DNA of 64,000 bases from Pseudolysinimonas_A sp049651805 (lineage in GTDB: Bacteria; Actinomycetota; Actinomycetes; Actinomycetales; Microbacteriaceae): assembly GCF_049651805.1 (NCBI RefSeq), contig NZ_JBASCU010000053.1, positions 39,530 to 103,529 of the forward strand. The letters run 5' to 3'. Below are positions 24,862-33,732 of the stretch, one piece after another (the stretch's first letter is position 1; every line of letters starts with the position of its first letter). Position numbers and translations under genes: made by a program. The notes beneath the pieces were generated by a model. It did not search any database. It saw nothing but the letters and a program-made list of their open reading frames with translations, and was not told the origin of the DNA.

Positions 24862-26358
24862 ATGACCGTGCTCGCACAGCCGCGCACCTACGAGGTGCGC
24901 ACCTTCGGCTGCCAGATGAACGTGCACGACTCCGAGCGGCTCTCCGGGTCACTGGAGGCGGCTGGCTACGTGCGCGCCGACGGCGGCGTGGCGGATGTCG
25001 TCGTCATCAACACCTGTGCCGTGCGGGAGAACGCCGACAACAAGCTCTACGGAACCCTCGGCCACCTCGCCAGCACCAAGCGGGAGCACGAAGGGATGCA
25101 GATCGCCGTCGGCGGCTGCCTCGCCCAGAAGGACAAGTCGGTCATCCTCGACAAGGCGCCCTGGGTCGACGTCGTCTTCGGCACCCACAACATGGGTTCG
25201 CTGCCGAGTCTGCTCGAGCGAGCGCGGCATAACGACGAGGCGCAGATCGAGATTCTCGAGTCACTGGAGATCTTCCCGTCGACCCTGCCGACCCGGCGCG
25301 ACTCTACGCACAGCGGCTGGGTGTCGATCTCGGTCGGCTGTAACAACACCTGCACGTTCTGCATCGTGCCGTCTCTGCGTGGCAAGGAGAAGGATCGGCG
25401 CCCCGGCGACATCCTCAGCGAGATCGAGATGCTCGTCGCCGACGGCGTCATCGAGGTGACGCTTCTGGGGCAGAACGTGAACTCCTACGGCGTCGAGTTC
25501 GGCGACCGGCTCGCGTTCGGCAAACTGTTGCGCGCCACCGGTGAGATCGACGGCCTCGAGCGCGTGCGCTTCACCAGCCCGCACCCGGCCGCGTTCACCG
25601 ACGACGTCATCGACGCGATGGCCGAGACGCCGAACGTGATGCCGCAACTGCACATGCCGTTGCAGTCGGGCTCCGACCGCATCCTCAAAGCAATGCGCCG
25701 GTCATACCGGTCCGAGAAGTTCCTCGGCATTCTCGATCGCGTGCGCGACCGGATTCCGCAAGCCGCCATCTCGACCGACATCATCGTCGGCTTCCCCGGG
25801 GAGACCGAGGATGACTTCGCCGAGACGCTGCGCGTCGTCGAGCAGGCGCGGTTCGCCTCGGCCTACACCTTCCAGTACTCGATCCGGCCCGGCACCCCGG
25901 CGGCCACACTGCCCGACCAGGTGCCGAAAGAGGTCGTGCAGGAGCGCTACGAGCGCCTCATCGAGCTGCAGGAACGCATTTCGGCTGAAGAGAACGAGGC
26001 TCTGGTCGGTCGCACCGTCGAGGTGCTCGTCGCCACCAGCGAAGGCCGTCGCGACGTCGAGCGGGGGCGGCTGTCGGGCCGCGCCGAAGACAACCGACTC
26101 GTGCACTTCGAGGTGCCCGACGGCAGTGAGATCCCGCGGCCGGGCGATGTCGTCACCGTCGAGGTCACCCGTGCCGCGCCGCACTTCCTCATCGCCGCTC
26201 CCAGCGGTCCCACCCTGCCGGTTCGCCGGACCCGCGCCGGAGAGGCCTGGGACCGGGCAGAAGCCGAGTCCTGCGCCGTTCCGTCGGCACCGGTCGATAC
26301 GGTCGGGCGCGTCAACCTCGGCCTGCCCACGATCGGCCTCCGCCCCACCGCGAGCTGA
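24862..26358 (+). CDS. miaB: tRNA-2-methylthio-N6-dimethylallyladenosine synthase
   Basis: MiaB adds a methylthio group to i6A37 of tRNAs, using two iron-sulfur clusters. The 498-residue protein has the UPF0004 domain with Cys17 (FGCQMNVHDSE), the radical-SAM cysteines at 160, 164 and 167 (CNNTCTFC), and a C-terminal TRAM domain (GRTVEVLVATSEG...). TAGGAT is 7 bases before the ATG. miaA follows after five bases, so the two enzymes act in order on the same adenosine. Confidence 0.95.
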   Translation: MTVLAQPRTYEVRTFGCQMNVHDSERLSGSLEAAGYVRADGGVADVVVINTCAVRENADNKLYGTLGHLASTKREHEGMQIAVGGCLAQKDKSVILDKAPWVDVVFGTHNMGSLPSLLERARHNDEAQIEILESLEIFPSTLPTRRDSTHSGWVSISVGCNNTCTFCIVPSLRGKEKDRRPGDILSEIEMLVADGVIEVTLLGQNVNSYGVEFGDRLAFGKLLRATGEIDGLERVRFTSPHPAAFTDDVIDAMAETPNVMPQLHMPLQSGSDRILKAMRRSYRSEKFLGILDRVRDRIPQAAISTDIIVGFPGETEDDFAETLRVVEQARFASAYTFQYSIRPGTPAATLPDQVPKEVVQERYERLIELQERISAEENEALVGRTVEVLVATSEGRRDVERGRLSGRAEDNRLVHFEVPDGSEIPRPGDVVTVEVTRAAPHFLIAAPSGPTLPVRRTRAGEAWDRAEAESCAVPSAPVDTVGRVNLGLPTIGLRPTAS

Positions 26359-26363
26359 CGCCC

Positions 26364-27269
26364 GTGCTCGTCGCGATCGTCGGCGCCACCGGCACCGGCA
26401 AGTCTTCGCTGTCGCTCGACCTCGCCACCCGGCTTCGGGACTCGGGTCGAAGCGTCGAGATCGTCAACGCCGACGCGATGCAGCTCTACCGCGGGATGGA
26501 CATCGGCACCGCCAAGGTTCCGGTCGCCGAGCGGCGCGGTATCCCGCACCACCTGCTCGACGTGCTCGAGCCGCGCGAGGAGGCGAGTGTCGCCCGCTAT
26601 CAGACCGAGGCTCGCGCCATCATCGATGACGTCCTCGCCCGCGACGCGGTCGCGATCCTGGTCGGCGGCAGCGGGCTATACGTCTCGAGCGTGCTCTACG
26701 ACTTCCAGTTCCCGGGAACGGATGCGGGCATCCGCGCGCGGCTGGAGGCCGAACTCGACGCAGAGGGCCCCGGCATGCTCCACCGCCGACTGCGCGCCGT
26801 CGACCCGGCAGCCGCCGACGCGATCGGCCCAGCGAACGGGCGGCGGCTGGTGCGGGCCCTCGAAGTCTTCGAGATCACGGGTTCGCCGTTCGGAGCCGGC
26901 ATTCCCGCCGAGAGCGAGCTGTGGCGGCCGAGTACGACGATCGGGCTGCGCACCGACCGCGCCCGGCTGGTCGAGCGCCTCGACGAGCGGGTGCTCGGCA
27001 TGTGGCGCGACGGCCTCGTCGCCGAGGTTGAGCGGCTGCTGCCCGCCGGGCTGGGCGTAACCGCGAGCCGGGCGATCGGCTACGCGCAGGCAGCCGCCCA
27101 GTCGCGGGGCGAGCTGACCGAACAGCAGGCGATCGAACAGGCGGCCGCCCTGACCCGCCGCTACGCCCGCCGTCAGGTGAGCTGGTTCGGTCGCTACCGG
27201 CTGACCCACTGGCTCGACGCTGACGACCCCGCGCGCGTCGATGCGGCCCTGGCTGCGCTCGGCGCGTGA
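26364..27269 (+). CDS. miaA: tRNA dimethylallyltransferase
   Basis: MiaA transfers dimethylallyl from DMAPP to A37 of tRNAs, making the substrate for MiaB. The 301-residue protein has a P-loop GATGTGKSS (about residues 7-15), the DAMQLYRGMDIGTAK motif and GGSGLYVSSVLYDF. The start is GTG, immediately after miaB. No ribosome site is visible, so translation is probably coupled. Confidence 0.95.
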   Translation: MLVAIVGATGTGKSSLSLDLATRLRDSGRSVEIVNADAMQLYRGMDIGTAKVPVAERRGIPHHLLDVLEPREEASVARYQTEARAIIDDVLARDAVAILVGGSGLYVSSVLYDFQFPGTDAGIRARLEAELDAEGPGMLHRRLRAVDPAAADAIGPANGRRLVRALEVFEITGSPFGAGIPAESELWRPSTTIGLRTDRARLVERLDERVLGMWRDGLVAEVERLLPAGLGVTASRAIGYAQAAAQSRGELTEQQAIEQAAALTRRYARRQVSWFGRYRLTHWLDADDPARVDAALAALGA

Positions 27270-27295
27270 CCGGGTCGCGCCGATAGCATCGCTTG

Positions 27296-28189
27296 GTGGC
27301 TTCGCAGTTCGACGGGCGCGATATCGCCTTCACCAAGGGGCACGGCACGGGCAACGACTTCGTGCTCTTCGCCGACCCCGACGGCCGTGTCGACCTCGAC
27401 ACCGACGACCTCGCCGCACTCGCCGACCGGCATTTCGGGGTCGGTGGTGACGGCGTCATCCGCGCCGTGCGGTCGGCGAACCTCCCCGAGGGAGCCGCCG
27501 CGCTTGCCGAAGACCCGGCAGCCGAATGGTTCATGGACTACCACAACGCCGACGGCAGCCCCGCGGAGATGTGCGGCAACGGCATCCGTGTCTACGGGGC
27601 GTATCTCATCGCCCAGGGCCTGCTCGACCTGCCGGTCGGTGACTCGGTGGCGATCGGCACCCGCGGGGGAGTGCGACAACTGACCCGTCTCGCCGACGGC
27701 TTCGAGGTCGACCTCGGCCCGTTCATTGTTGCGGGCGACGCGATGGTCGCCGCCACCGGTCTCCACGTCGACCGTCCCGGGCTCGCTGTCGGCGTCGGCA
27801 ACCCGCACGTCGTCGTCGCCCTGGCTGACGACGCCGAGCTGGATGCCCTCGACCTCGGCGCCGCTCCGCACGTGACCCCGGTTCCTCCCGATGGCGTCAA
27901 CGTCGAGTTCGTGGTGCCGGCGGAACCGCTCGTGCACGACGGCGTCGGCCGCATCCGCATGCGTGTCCATGAGCGCGGCTCGGGCGAGACGCTCTCGTGC
28001 GGCACCGGGGCAGCCGCCGCAGCGCTCGCGACGCGGCACTGGGCGGGGGAGGCGGCACCCGACGCGTGGCGGGTCGATGTGCCCGGCGGCACCGTGGGAG
28101 TGCGGGTTACGCCGAGCGCGGACGGCGACCACGTACTGCTGAGCGGCCCGGCCGAGCTGGTATTCTCGGGGACTATGAAGCTTCTTTAG
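27296..28189 (+). CDS. dapF: Diaminopimelate epimerase
   Basis: DapF converts LL- to meso-diaminopimelate, the last step before lysine and peptidoglycan. The 297-residue protein has GHGTGNDFV (15-23) and the two catalytic cysteines: Cys93 in EMCGNGIR and Cys235 in LSCGTGAAAA. I chose the GTG at 27296 over the TTG at 27293 because TAGCAT lies six bases before it, as in other leaderless genes. The 3' end overlaps the convergent methyltransferase gene by four bases. Confidence 0.94.
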   Translation: MASQFDGRDIAFTKGHGTGNDFVLFADPDGRVDLDTDDLAALADRHFGVGGDGVIRAVRSANLPEGAAALAEDPAAEWFMDYHNADGSPAEMCGNGIRVYGAYLIAQGLLDLPVGDSVAIGTRGGVRQLTRLADGFEVDLGPFIVAGDAMVAATGLHVDRPGLAVGVGNPHVVVALADDAELDALDLGAAPHVTPVPPDGVNVEFVVPAEPLVHDGVGRIRMRVHERGSGETLSCGTGAAAAALATRHWAGEAAPDAWRVDVPGGTVGVRVTPSADGDHVLLSGPAELVFSGTMKLL

Positions 28190-28845
28190 GAGACCACGGT
28201 CTTGTCGACGATGTCGATCGGTTGAGTCAGTCCCGAACGACGCCGGCAGCGCAGCACTCGGTAGCCCTTGTTGGTGGCCGCGCGCAGGACCGCGAAGTCT
28301 CTCGGCAGCTCCGCCTGTAGCCAGCGTTGCAGCGAGTCGGACCCCAGGTTGCGTTGAACGACGAGCCAGCCGTCCGAGCCGGGTTCGAGTCGCGGCAGCC
28401 AGTGCAGCAGCATGGCGTGCAGTTCGTTCTTGCCCACCCGGATCGGCGGATTCGACCAGATCGTCGTGAACAACGCATCAGCCGGAACCTCGTCGGGGGT
28501 GACGGCGTTGATGTTCGTCAGCCCGAGTTGCGCGGCGTTGCGGCGCACCAGCTCGAGAGAACGCTCATTGACGTCGACCGCCCAGACCGTAGCCCGTGGC
28601 GACTCGAGAGCGAGCGAGATCGCGATCGGACCCCAGCCGCAGCCGAGGTCGAGCAGATTGCCCCCGGGTGGCGGCGCCGGAACGTGGGACAACAGCACCG
28701 AGGTTCCGGCATCCACTCGTTCCGGGCTGAAGACGCCGTTCGCGGTCGTCAGCTGCAGATCGCGCCCGGCGAGTCGCACCGAAATGGTGCGGGGCACGAG
28801 TTCGCCTCCCGGGTTGGCCGAGAAGTAGTGCTCGGGGGCGGGCAT
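28186..28845 (-). CDS. Class I SAM-dependent methyltransferase, RsmC/RlmG-like
   Basis: This encodes a 219-residue methyltransferase with motif I NLLDLGCGWGPIAISLA and the catalytic motif NPPIRVGK, the form seen in rRNA guanine-N2 methyltransferases of the RsmC/RlmG type. It has only the catalytic half of RsmC; the N-terminal pseudo-methyltransferase half is missing, as in many Gram-positive homologues. The ATG has TAGGTT seven bases upstream on the minus strand. The exact RNA target is unknown. Confidence 0.85.
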   Translation of the reverse strand: MPAPEHYFSANPGGELVPRTISVRLAGRDLQLTTANGVFSPERVDAGTSVLLSHVPAPPPGGNLLDLGCGWGPIAISLALESPRATVWAVDVNERSLELVRRNAAQLGLTNINAVTPDEVPADALFTTIWSNPPIRVGKNELHAMLLHWLPRLEPGSDGWLVVQRNLGSDSLQRWLQAELPRDFAVLRAATNKGYRVLRCRRRSGLTQPIDIVDKTVVS

Positions 28846-28897
28846 GCGTATGAACCTACCGAAAACGCCAAGACCACAGAACTAGGGTGAGACGACA

Positions 28898-30430
28898 ATG
28901 ACCGAATCCCTTTCCACCGCGCACTCCAACGAGGGCTCCAGCGAGCCTGATCGCGACGTCGACCGCGTACTCGCGACAGAGCTCACGCGGGCAGCGACGG
29001 TGAGCCGGTTCGGCGAGCGCCGGGCCGAGGCGCTGCACGACGACGAGACGAGCACCGCCGACCTCGACGGCGAGCAGTTCGACCGCGAGGAGCGCGCGGC
29101 ACTCCGCCGCGTGCCCGGACTGAGCACCGAACTCGATGATGTCACCGAAGTCGAGTATCGGCAGTTGCGTCTCGAGAACGTCGTGCTGATCGGCGTGTAC
29201 AACCGGGATGCCGAGGACGCCGAGAACTCCCTGCGCGAACTCGCGGCCCTCGCCGAGACGGCGGGCGCCGTCGTGCTCGACGGGGTGTTGCAGCGTCGCC
29301 CGCATCCCGACCCGTCGACCTACTTCGGGCGCGGCAAGGTGCAGGAACTCGGCGACATCGTCACCGCCCTCGGTGCCGACACCGTGATCGCCGACACCGA
29401 GCTCGCCCCGAGCCAACGACGCGCGCTGGAAGACAAGGTGAAGGTGAAGGTCATCGACCGCACCGCCGTCATCCTCGACATCTTCAGCCAGCACGCGAAG
29501 AGCCGCGAAGGCAAGGCGCAGGTCGAACTCGCGCAGCTCGAGTATCTGTTGCCGCGTCTGCGCGGCTGGGGTGAGTCGATGTCGCGCCAGGCCGGTGGCC
29601 AGGTGGGCTCCGGCGGCGCCGGAATGGGCTCGCGTGGTCCCGGTGAGACGAAGATCGAACTCGACCGGCGCCGCATCCACGACCGCATGGCGAAGTTGCG
29701 CCGGCAGATCAAGGGGTTCGCTCCGGCGCGCGAGGCGAAGCGGGCCAACCGCGACCGCTTCGAGGTGCCGAGCGTCGCGATCGCCGGCTACACGAACGCC
29801 GGAAAGTCGAGCCTGCTCAACCGGCTGACCCAGGCCGGCGTGCTCGTGCAGAACCAGTTGTTCGCCACCCTGGACCCGACGGTGCGCCGCTCGTCGACCC
29901 CCGACGGCCGGGAGTTCACGCTCGCCGACACGGTCGGGTTCGTGCGCAGCCTGCCGACGCAACTGGTGGAAGCGTTCCGGTCGACACTCGAGGAGGTCGG
30001 CGCGTCCGACGTCATCGTGCACGTCGTCGACGGGGCCCACCCCGACCCGGGGGCGCAGCTCGCGACGGTACGCGACGTCATCGGCGAGGTCGGCGCGCGC
30101 GACCTTCCCGAGATCGTGGTGTTCAACAAGGCCGACCTGCTGGACGACGACCGTCGGCTGGTGTTGCGCGGCCTCGAGCCGGGTGCGGTCTTCGTCAGTG
30201 CTCGCACGGGTGAAGGCATCGACGAGTTGCGGCAGCGCATCGCCGACACGCTGCCGCAGTGGGATGTCGAGCTCGACCTGCTCGTGCCCTACGACCGCGG
30301 CGAGGTGATCTCGCTCGCGCACCAGAAGGCGCGAGTGCTCGAGACGGAGTACGAGGAAGACGGCACGCGCATCAAGCTGGTCGCGACCGACCGCATCGCG
30401 CGCATCATCCGGGCCGCGCTCGACGGCTGA
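28898..30430 (+). CDS. hflX: GTPase HflX
   Basis: HflX is a ribosome-associated GTPase that splits stalled or heat-damaged 70S ribosomes. The 510-residue protein has the N-terminal HflX domain with a helical segment, the Gly-rich linker SGGAGMGSRGPGETKIELDRRRI, and the G domain with G1 GYTNAGKSS (297-305), G3 DTVGF and G4 NKAD. The acidic first 70 residues are an actinobacterial extension. TAGGGT lies 9 bases before the ATG. Confidence 0.94.
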   Translation: MTESLSTAHSNEGSSEPDRDVDRVLATELTRAATVSRFGERRAEALHDDETSTADLDGEQFDREERAALRRVPGLSTELDDVTEVEYRQLRLENVVLIGVYNRDAEDAENSLRELAALAETAGAVVLDGVLQRRPHPDPSTYFGRGKVQELGDIVTALGADTVIADTELAPSQRRALEDKVKVKVIDRTAVILDIFSQHAKSREGKAQVELAQLEYLLPRLRGWGESMSRQAGGQVGSGGAGMGSRGPGETKIELDRRRIHDRMAKLRRQIKGFAPAREAKRANRDRFEVPSVAIAGYTNAGKSSLLNRLTQAGVLVQNQLFATLDPTVRRSSTPDGREFTLADTVGFVRSLPTQLVEAFRSTLEEVGASDVIVHVVDGAHPDPGAQLATVRDVIGEVGARDLPEIVVFNKADLLDDDRRLVLRGLEPGAVFVSARTGEGIDELRQRIADTLPQWDVELDLLVPYDRGEVISLAHQKARVLETEYEEDGTRIKLVATDRIARIIRAALDG

Positions 30431-30493
30431 GCCCTCGGCAAGCTCACCGCATGGGCTGGGCCAGCGTCCAGCCCACGCGGCTAGGGTCACGGC

Positions 30494-31234
30494 ATGCGAC
30501 TCGCCGTGCATCGGTCCGGTTCCGGGCCACGCACCGCCGTGTTGATCCACGGCATGATGTCGGATCACCGCGCCTGGCACCGCGTCGCGGCCGACCTCCG
30601 GGATGACGGCTACCGCGTCGTCGCGGTCGACCTGGCCGGCCATGGGGTCAGCCCGCGTTCACGCCGGTACTCGCCGCGCGGGTGGGCGGAGGACGTCGCC
30701 GAGACGCTCGAAACGGAGCTCGACTCGCCGCCCGACCTGCTCATGGGTCACTCGCTCGGCGCTCTGGTCGCCAGCCTGGTGGCCGAGCGATTCTCTCCGC
30801 GCGCCGCGATCTACGTCGACCCCGCCTTCTCATTCCCCGGCGGCATGCGCGGAGTCGCGGTGAAGACGATGTTCACGTTGGCGCCTCGTCCGAGCGCGTG
30901 GCTGTTGCGCCGGCTCAATCCCGGATGGAGCGCTGCTGACATCGAACTCGAGCTCGCGACCCTACGGGTGTGGGACAAGCGCACGATCCTCGGCTTCGCG
31001 AACACGCGCCCCCTCGTGCCCCCGCGCCGGCTCGTCGCGCCATCGCTGGTCATTCTCGCGGAGAGGAGCCTGCTCATCTCGCGCACGGCGGCCTCGACCT
31101 TGCGTGACCTCGGCATGACGGTGACGACGATCGCGGGGTCGGGTCACACGGTGTTCCGCGACGACCACGCGGGTTTCATGACCCTCGTGCGCGGCTGGCT
31201 CACCCGCCACGCACCCACCTCGGTGGTCGAGTAG
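30494..31234 (+). CDS. Alpha/beta-fold hydrolase
   Basis: This encodes a 246-residue alpha/beta hydrolase. The oxyanion-hole region is LIHGMMSDHRAW, the nucleophile elbow is GHSLGA with Ser87, and the catalytic His218 is in AGSGHTVF. TAGGGT is 6 bases before the ATG (leaderless spacing). The last residues (SVVE) and the TAG stop are encoded by a palindromic repeat, so the native C-terminus may have been replaced. The substrate is unknown. Confidence 0.85.
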   Translation: MRLAVHRSGSGPRTAVLIHGMMSDHRAWHRVAADLRDDGYRVVAVDLAGHGVSPRSRRYSPRGWAEDVAETLETELDSPPDLLMGHSLGALVASLVAERFSPRAAIYVDPAFSFPGGMRGVAVKTMFTLAPRPSAWLLRRLNPGWSAADIELELATLRVWDKRTILGFANTRPLVPPRRLVAPSLVILAERSLLISRTAASTLRDLGMTVTTIAGSGHTVFRDDHAGFMTLVRGWLTRHAPTSVVE

Positions 31235-31293
31235 CGGCCGAAGGCCACCCACCTCGGTGGTCGAGTAGCGGCCGAAGGCCGCGTGTCGAGACC
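31225..31293. repeat. One partial and one complete palindromic repeat between the hydrolase gene and lexA
   Basis: A half copy at 31225-31246 (GGTCGAGTAGC plus GGCCGAAGGCC) is followed by a full 35-bp copy at 31259-31293 with the same left arm and inner palindrome plus the right arm GCGTGTCGAGACC. A shared CCACCTCGGT precedes both, showing that the pair arose by local duplication. They fill the gap between convergent genes, supply the hydrolase stop codon and end one base before the lexA stop codon, where their stems could act as terminators. Confidence 0.85.
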
Positions 31294-31294
31294 G

Positions 31295-31978
31295 CTAAAC
31301 CGAGCGCAGCACCGCGACGACGCGACCGAGGATCTCGGCGTCGTCCCCGACGATCGGCTCGAACGCCGAGTTGCGCGGCAGCAGCCAGACGTGGCCGTCG
31401 CGCTGCCGGAACACCTTGACGGTGGCCTCCCCGTCGAGCATCGCCGCGACGATCTCGCCGTTCTCAGCGTTCTTCTGCTGACGCACGACCACCCAGTCGC
31501 CGTCGCAGATGGCGGCGTCGATCATCGACTCGCCGACCACCTTGAGCATGAACAGGTCACCCTTGCCCACGAGCTGGCGGGGGAGCGGGAACACCTCATC
31601 CACCTGCTGGTCGGCGGTGATCGGGATGCCGGCGGCGATGCGTCCGACGAGCGGCACCATCGCGGCGTCGCCGACGGGAATGCCCGAGTCGGATGACTCC
31701 GTACCGGGAAGTTCGATGAGCACTTCGAGGGCGCGCGGCCGGTTCGGGTCGCGGCGTAGGTAGCCGGAGAGTTCGAGCTGGGTGAGCTGGTGGGTCACGC
31801 TCGAGAGCGACGAAAGGCCGACGGCATCCCCGATTTCGCGCATGCTCGGCGGGTACCCACGCGTCGCGACGGAGCGCTGGATCATCTCGAGGATCGCGGT
31901 CTGCTTCTCGCTCAGCGAGGTGCGTCGGCGCGTGCGCTGGCGCTCCAGAGCGGCGTCCTGGTCCTGGATCTCGTCCAC
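31295..31978 (-). CDS. lexA: SOS repressor LexA
   Basis: LexA represses the SOS regulon and cleaves itself when bound to RecA filaments. The 227-residue protein has the winged-helix DNA-binding domain (residues 20-85), the cleavage site Ala116-Gly117 in RIAAGIP, and the catalytic pair Ser151 (GESMID) and Lys188 (ATVKVF). The start is GTG with GAGGAGG close upstream. It diverges from the LysM gene across a region with three SOS boxes, so it represses itself and its neighbour. Confidence 0.96.
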   Translation of the reverse strand: MDEIQDQDAALERQRTRRRTSLSEKQTAILEMIQRSVATRGYPPSMREIGDAVGLSSLSSVTHQLTQLELSGYLRRDPNRPRALEVLIELPGTESSDSGIPVGDAAMVPLVGRIAAGIPITADQQVDEVFPLPRQLVGKGDLFMLKVVGESMIDAAICDGDWVVVRQQKNAENGEIVAAMLDGEATVKVFRQRDGHVWLLPRNSAFEPIVGDDAEILGRVVAVLRSV

Positions 31979-32074
31979 GCTTCCTCCTCTAGTAGCCGGT
32001 CGTCTGCCCGATGTCGGTGGTCGGTGATCGAATCATCCCGGCGATCGAAACTGTATCCGGTCGAGGTCGCTTCG

Positions 32075-32090
32075 GCAAACATTCGTTCGA
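32075..32090. promoter_or_regulatory. SOS box, lexA-proximal
   Basis: GCAAACATTCGTTCGA keeps a perfect GTTCGA right half and an AAC left half of the LexA operator, separated by ATTC as in the recA box. It lies about 97 bases from the lexA start and is the likely autoregulatory site. Confidence 0.65.
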
Positions 32091-32129
32091 GTGTGTCGGC
32101 TGATTCGTCGAGAAATCGAGCGAATGAGG

Positions 32130-32161
32130 TTGAACATACGTTCGATCGAAGGTATGTTCGG
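32130..32161. promoter_or_regulatory. Two abutting SOS boxes upstream of the LysM gene
   Basis: TTGAACATACGTTCGA (32130-32145) is a near-perfect LexA operator with one mismatch, and TCGAAGGTATGTTCGG (32146-32161) is a weaker one placed directly against it with no spacer. Together they form a 32-bp double operator about 88 bases before the LysM gene start. Confidence 0.8.
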
Positions 32162-32248
32162 AACAGAGATTCGCTTCCGGAACCCCCGGCCCGGCCGCCA
32201 GGGGTTCCGGAAGCGGGACTCACACCACAGCAACCCGTGGAGGACGAG

Positions 32249-32602
32249 ATGACCGCAGTCGTGAGTTACCTGCCGACGCAGCGAATGGTTACGCCCCGGC
32301 TTCGCCTGACCCGGCGCGGTCGTGCGGTATTCACCGCCCTCGCCGTGGTTCCGCTCGTGATCGCCAGCCTCGTCTTCGGGCTGGGCGCCGGGGGAGCCGT
32401 CGCCACCCGAGATGCGGCCTCGGATTCGCTCACCTGGGTCACCGTCGATGCCGGGCAGTCGCTGTGGGATATCGCCGCCGACGTCGCTCCCGCCGAAGAC
32501 CCGCGCGAGTTCGCCGCTCAGGTAGCAGCGTTCAACCAGCTCGACTCGGCGGTGATCCAGCCGGGGCAAGAGCTCGCGATCCCCCCGCAGTACACCGACT
32601 GA
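32249..32602 (+). CDS. LysM-domain protein, probable SOS-induced cell-division suppressor (DivS/ChiZ-like)
   Basis: This encodes a 117-residue protein with a basic cytoplasmic N-terminus, one membrane helix (about residues 26-48), and an external LysM domain (62-112, WVTVDAGQSLWDIAADVA...AVIQPGQELAIP) that binds peptidoglycan. It diverges from lexA behind a double SOS box, the position held by Rv2719c (ChiZ) in Mycobacterium and divS in Corynebacterium, which delay division after DNA damage. The similarity is in architecture and position, so function is inferred. The ATG has GGAGG about five bases upstream. Confidence 0.82.
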   Translation: MTAVVSYLPTQRMVTPRLRLTRRGRAVFTALAVVPLVIASLVFGLGAGGAVATRDAASDSLTWVTVDAGQSLWDIAADVAPAEDPREFAAQVAAFNQLDSAVIQPGQELAIPPQYTD

Positions 32603-32634
32603 GCCGCGGGGCCCGCGCTCAGTAGACTCGCGCG

Positions 32635-33723
32635 GTGGTTTCCCTTTCTGATCTTCCCGTCCGCGACGACCTGAAGGGCGCCACGCCCTACGGGGCGCCG
32701 CAGGATGCCGTGCGCTACGCGCTCAACGTCAACGAGAACACCCACCCGATCCCCGAAGCGGTCGCGCGCGACATCGTCGAGTCGCTGGCCCGGGCCGTGC
32801 TCGGCGCCAACCGATACCCCGACCGCGAGTTCCTCGAGCTGCGGGAGGCGTTCGCCGGCTACCTGGGCCACGGGCTCCGCGCCGACCAGATCTGGGCGGC
32901 GAACGGGTCGAACGAGATCATCCAGCACGTTCTCCAGGCATTCGGCGGCCCAGGCCGCGCGGTGCTGGGCTTCCCGCCCACCTACTCGATGCACCCGATC
33001 ATCGCGGCCGGTACTGGCACCGAGTGGGTGACCGCCGAGCGGGATGCCGGGTACACGATCTCGCCCGAGACGGCCGTCGCGGCGATCGAGCGCACCGACC
33101 CCGACCTCGTCTTCCTCTGTGCGCCGAACAACCCGACCGGCACGCCGCTGTCGATCGAGACCATCGAGGCGGTCTACGCGGCGTCGCGCGGCATCGTGTT
33201 CGTCGACGAGGCCTACGCCGAGTTCATGCCCGATGAGGTGCCGAGTGCCCTCACCCTGTTGCCCGGCCGGGAGCGGCTCATCGTGTCCCGCACGATGAGC
33301 AAGGCGTTCGCGTTCGCGGGCGTGCGGGTCGGTTACCTCGCCGCCGATGCCGCCGTCACCGATGCCCTGCGACTGGTGCGACTGCCGTATCACCTCTCCG
33401 CGCTCACCCAGGCGGCGGCCGTTGCGGCGCTGGGCCACGCGCCGGAAATGCTCGCCATGGTCGACGACATCCGCGGTCAACGGGACCGGCTGCTGGCGGA
33501 GCTCCCGGTGCTCGGATATCGCGCCCACGAGAGCCAGGCGAACTTCGTACTCTTCGACGGCGTCGAGTCTCCCCAGGCGACGTTCCGTGCGTTGCGCGAG
33601 CGCGACATCCTGATTCGGGATGTCGGCCTGCCCGGGGCCCTCCGCGTCACGGCCGGCACCGAGGAAGAGACGACGTACTTCCTGTCGGCGTTGGCGGCGC
33701 TGGGCGAAGGTGGCGCTCGGTAG
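32635..33723 (+). CDS. hisC: Histidinol-phosphate aminotransferase
   Basis: HisC is a PLP enzyme of histidine synthesis that converts imidazole-acetol phosphate to histidinol phosphate. The 362-residue protein has the fold-type I signature: CAPNNPTGTP, FVDEAYAEF and the PLP lysine Lys223 in SRTMSKAFAFAGVRVGY. The GTG start has TAGACT six bases upstream (leaderless spacing). It begins a his cluster that lacks hisD in the usual first position. Confidence 0.94.
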   Translation: MVSLSDLPVRDDLKGATPYGAPQDAVRYALNVNENTHPIPEAVARDIVESLARAVLGANRYPDREFLELREAFAGYLGHGLRADQIWAANGSNEIIQHVLQAFGGPGRAVLGFPPTYSMHPIIAAGTGTEWVTAERDAGYTISPETAVAAIERTDPDLVFLCAPNNPTGTPLSIETIEAVYAASRGIVFVDEAYAEFMPDEVPSALTLLPGRERLIVSRTMSKAFAFAGVRVGYLAADAAVTDALRLVRLPYHLSALTQAAAVAALGHAPEMLAMVDDIRGQRDRLLAELPVLGYRAHESQANFVLFDGVESPQATFRALRERDILIRDVGLPGALRVTAGTEEETTYFLSALAALGEGGAR

Positions 33724-33732
33724 GCTGGCCGC

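Noticed and set aside
28856..30643. 595-codon minus-strand open frame opposite hflX
   Set aside because: HflX on the plus strand has all GTPase motifs; the reverse frame has only shadow composition.
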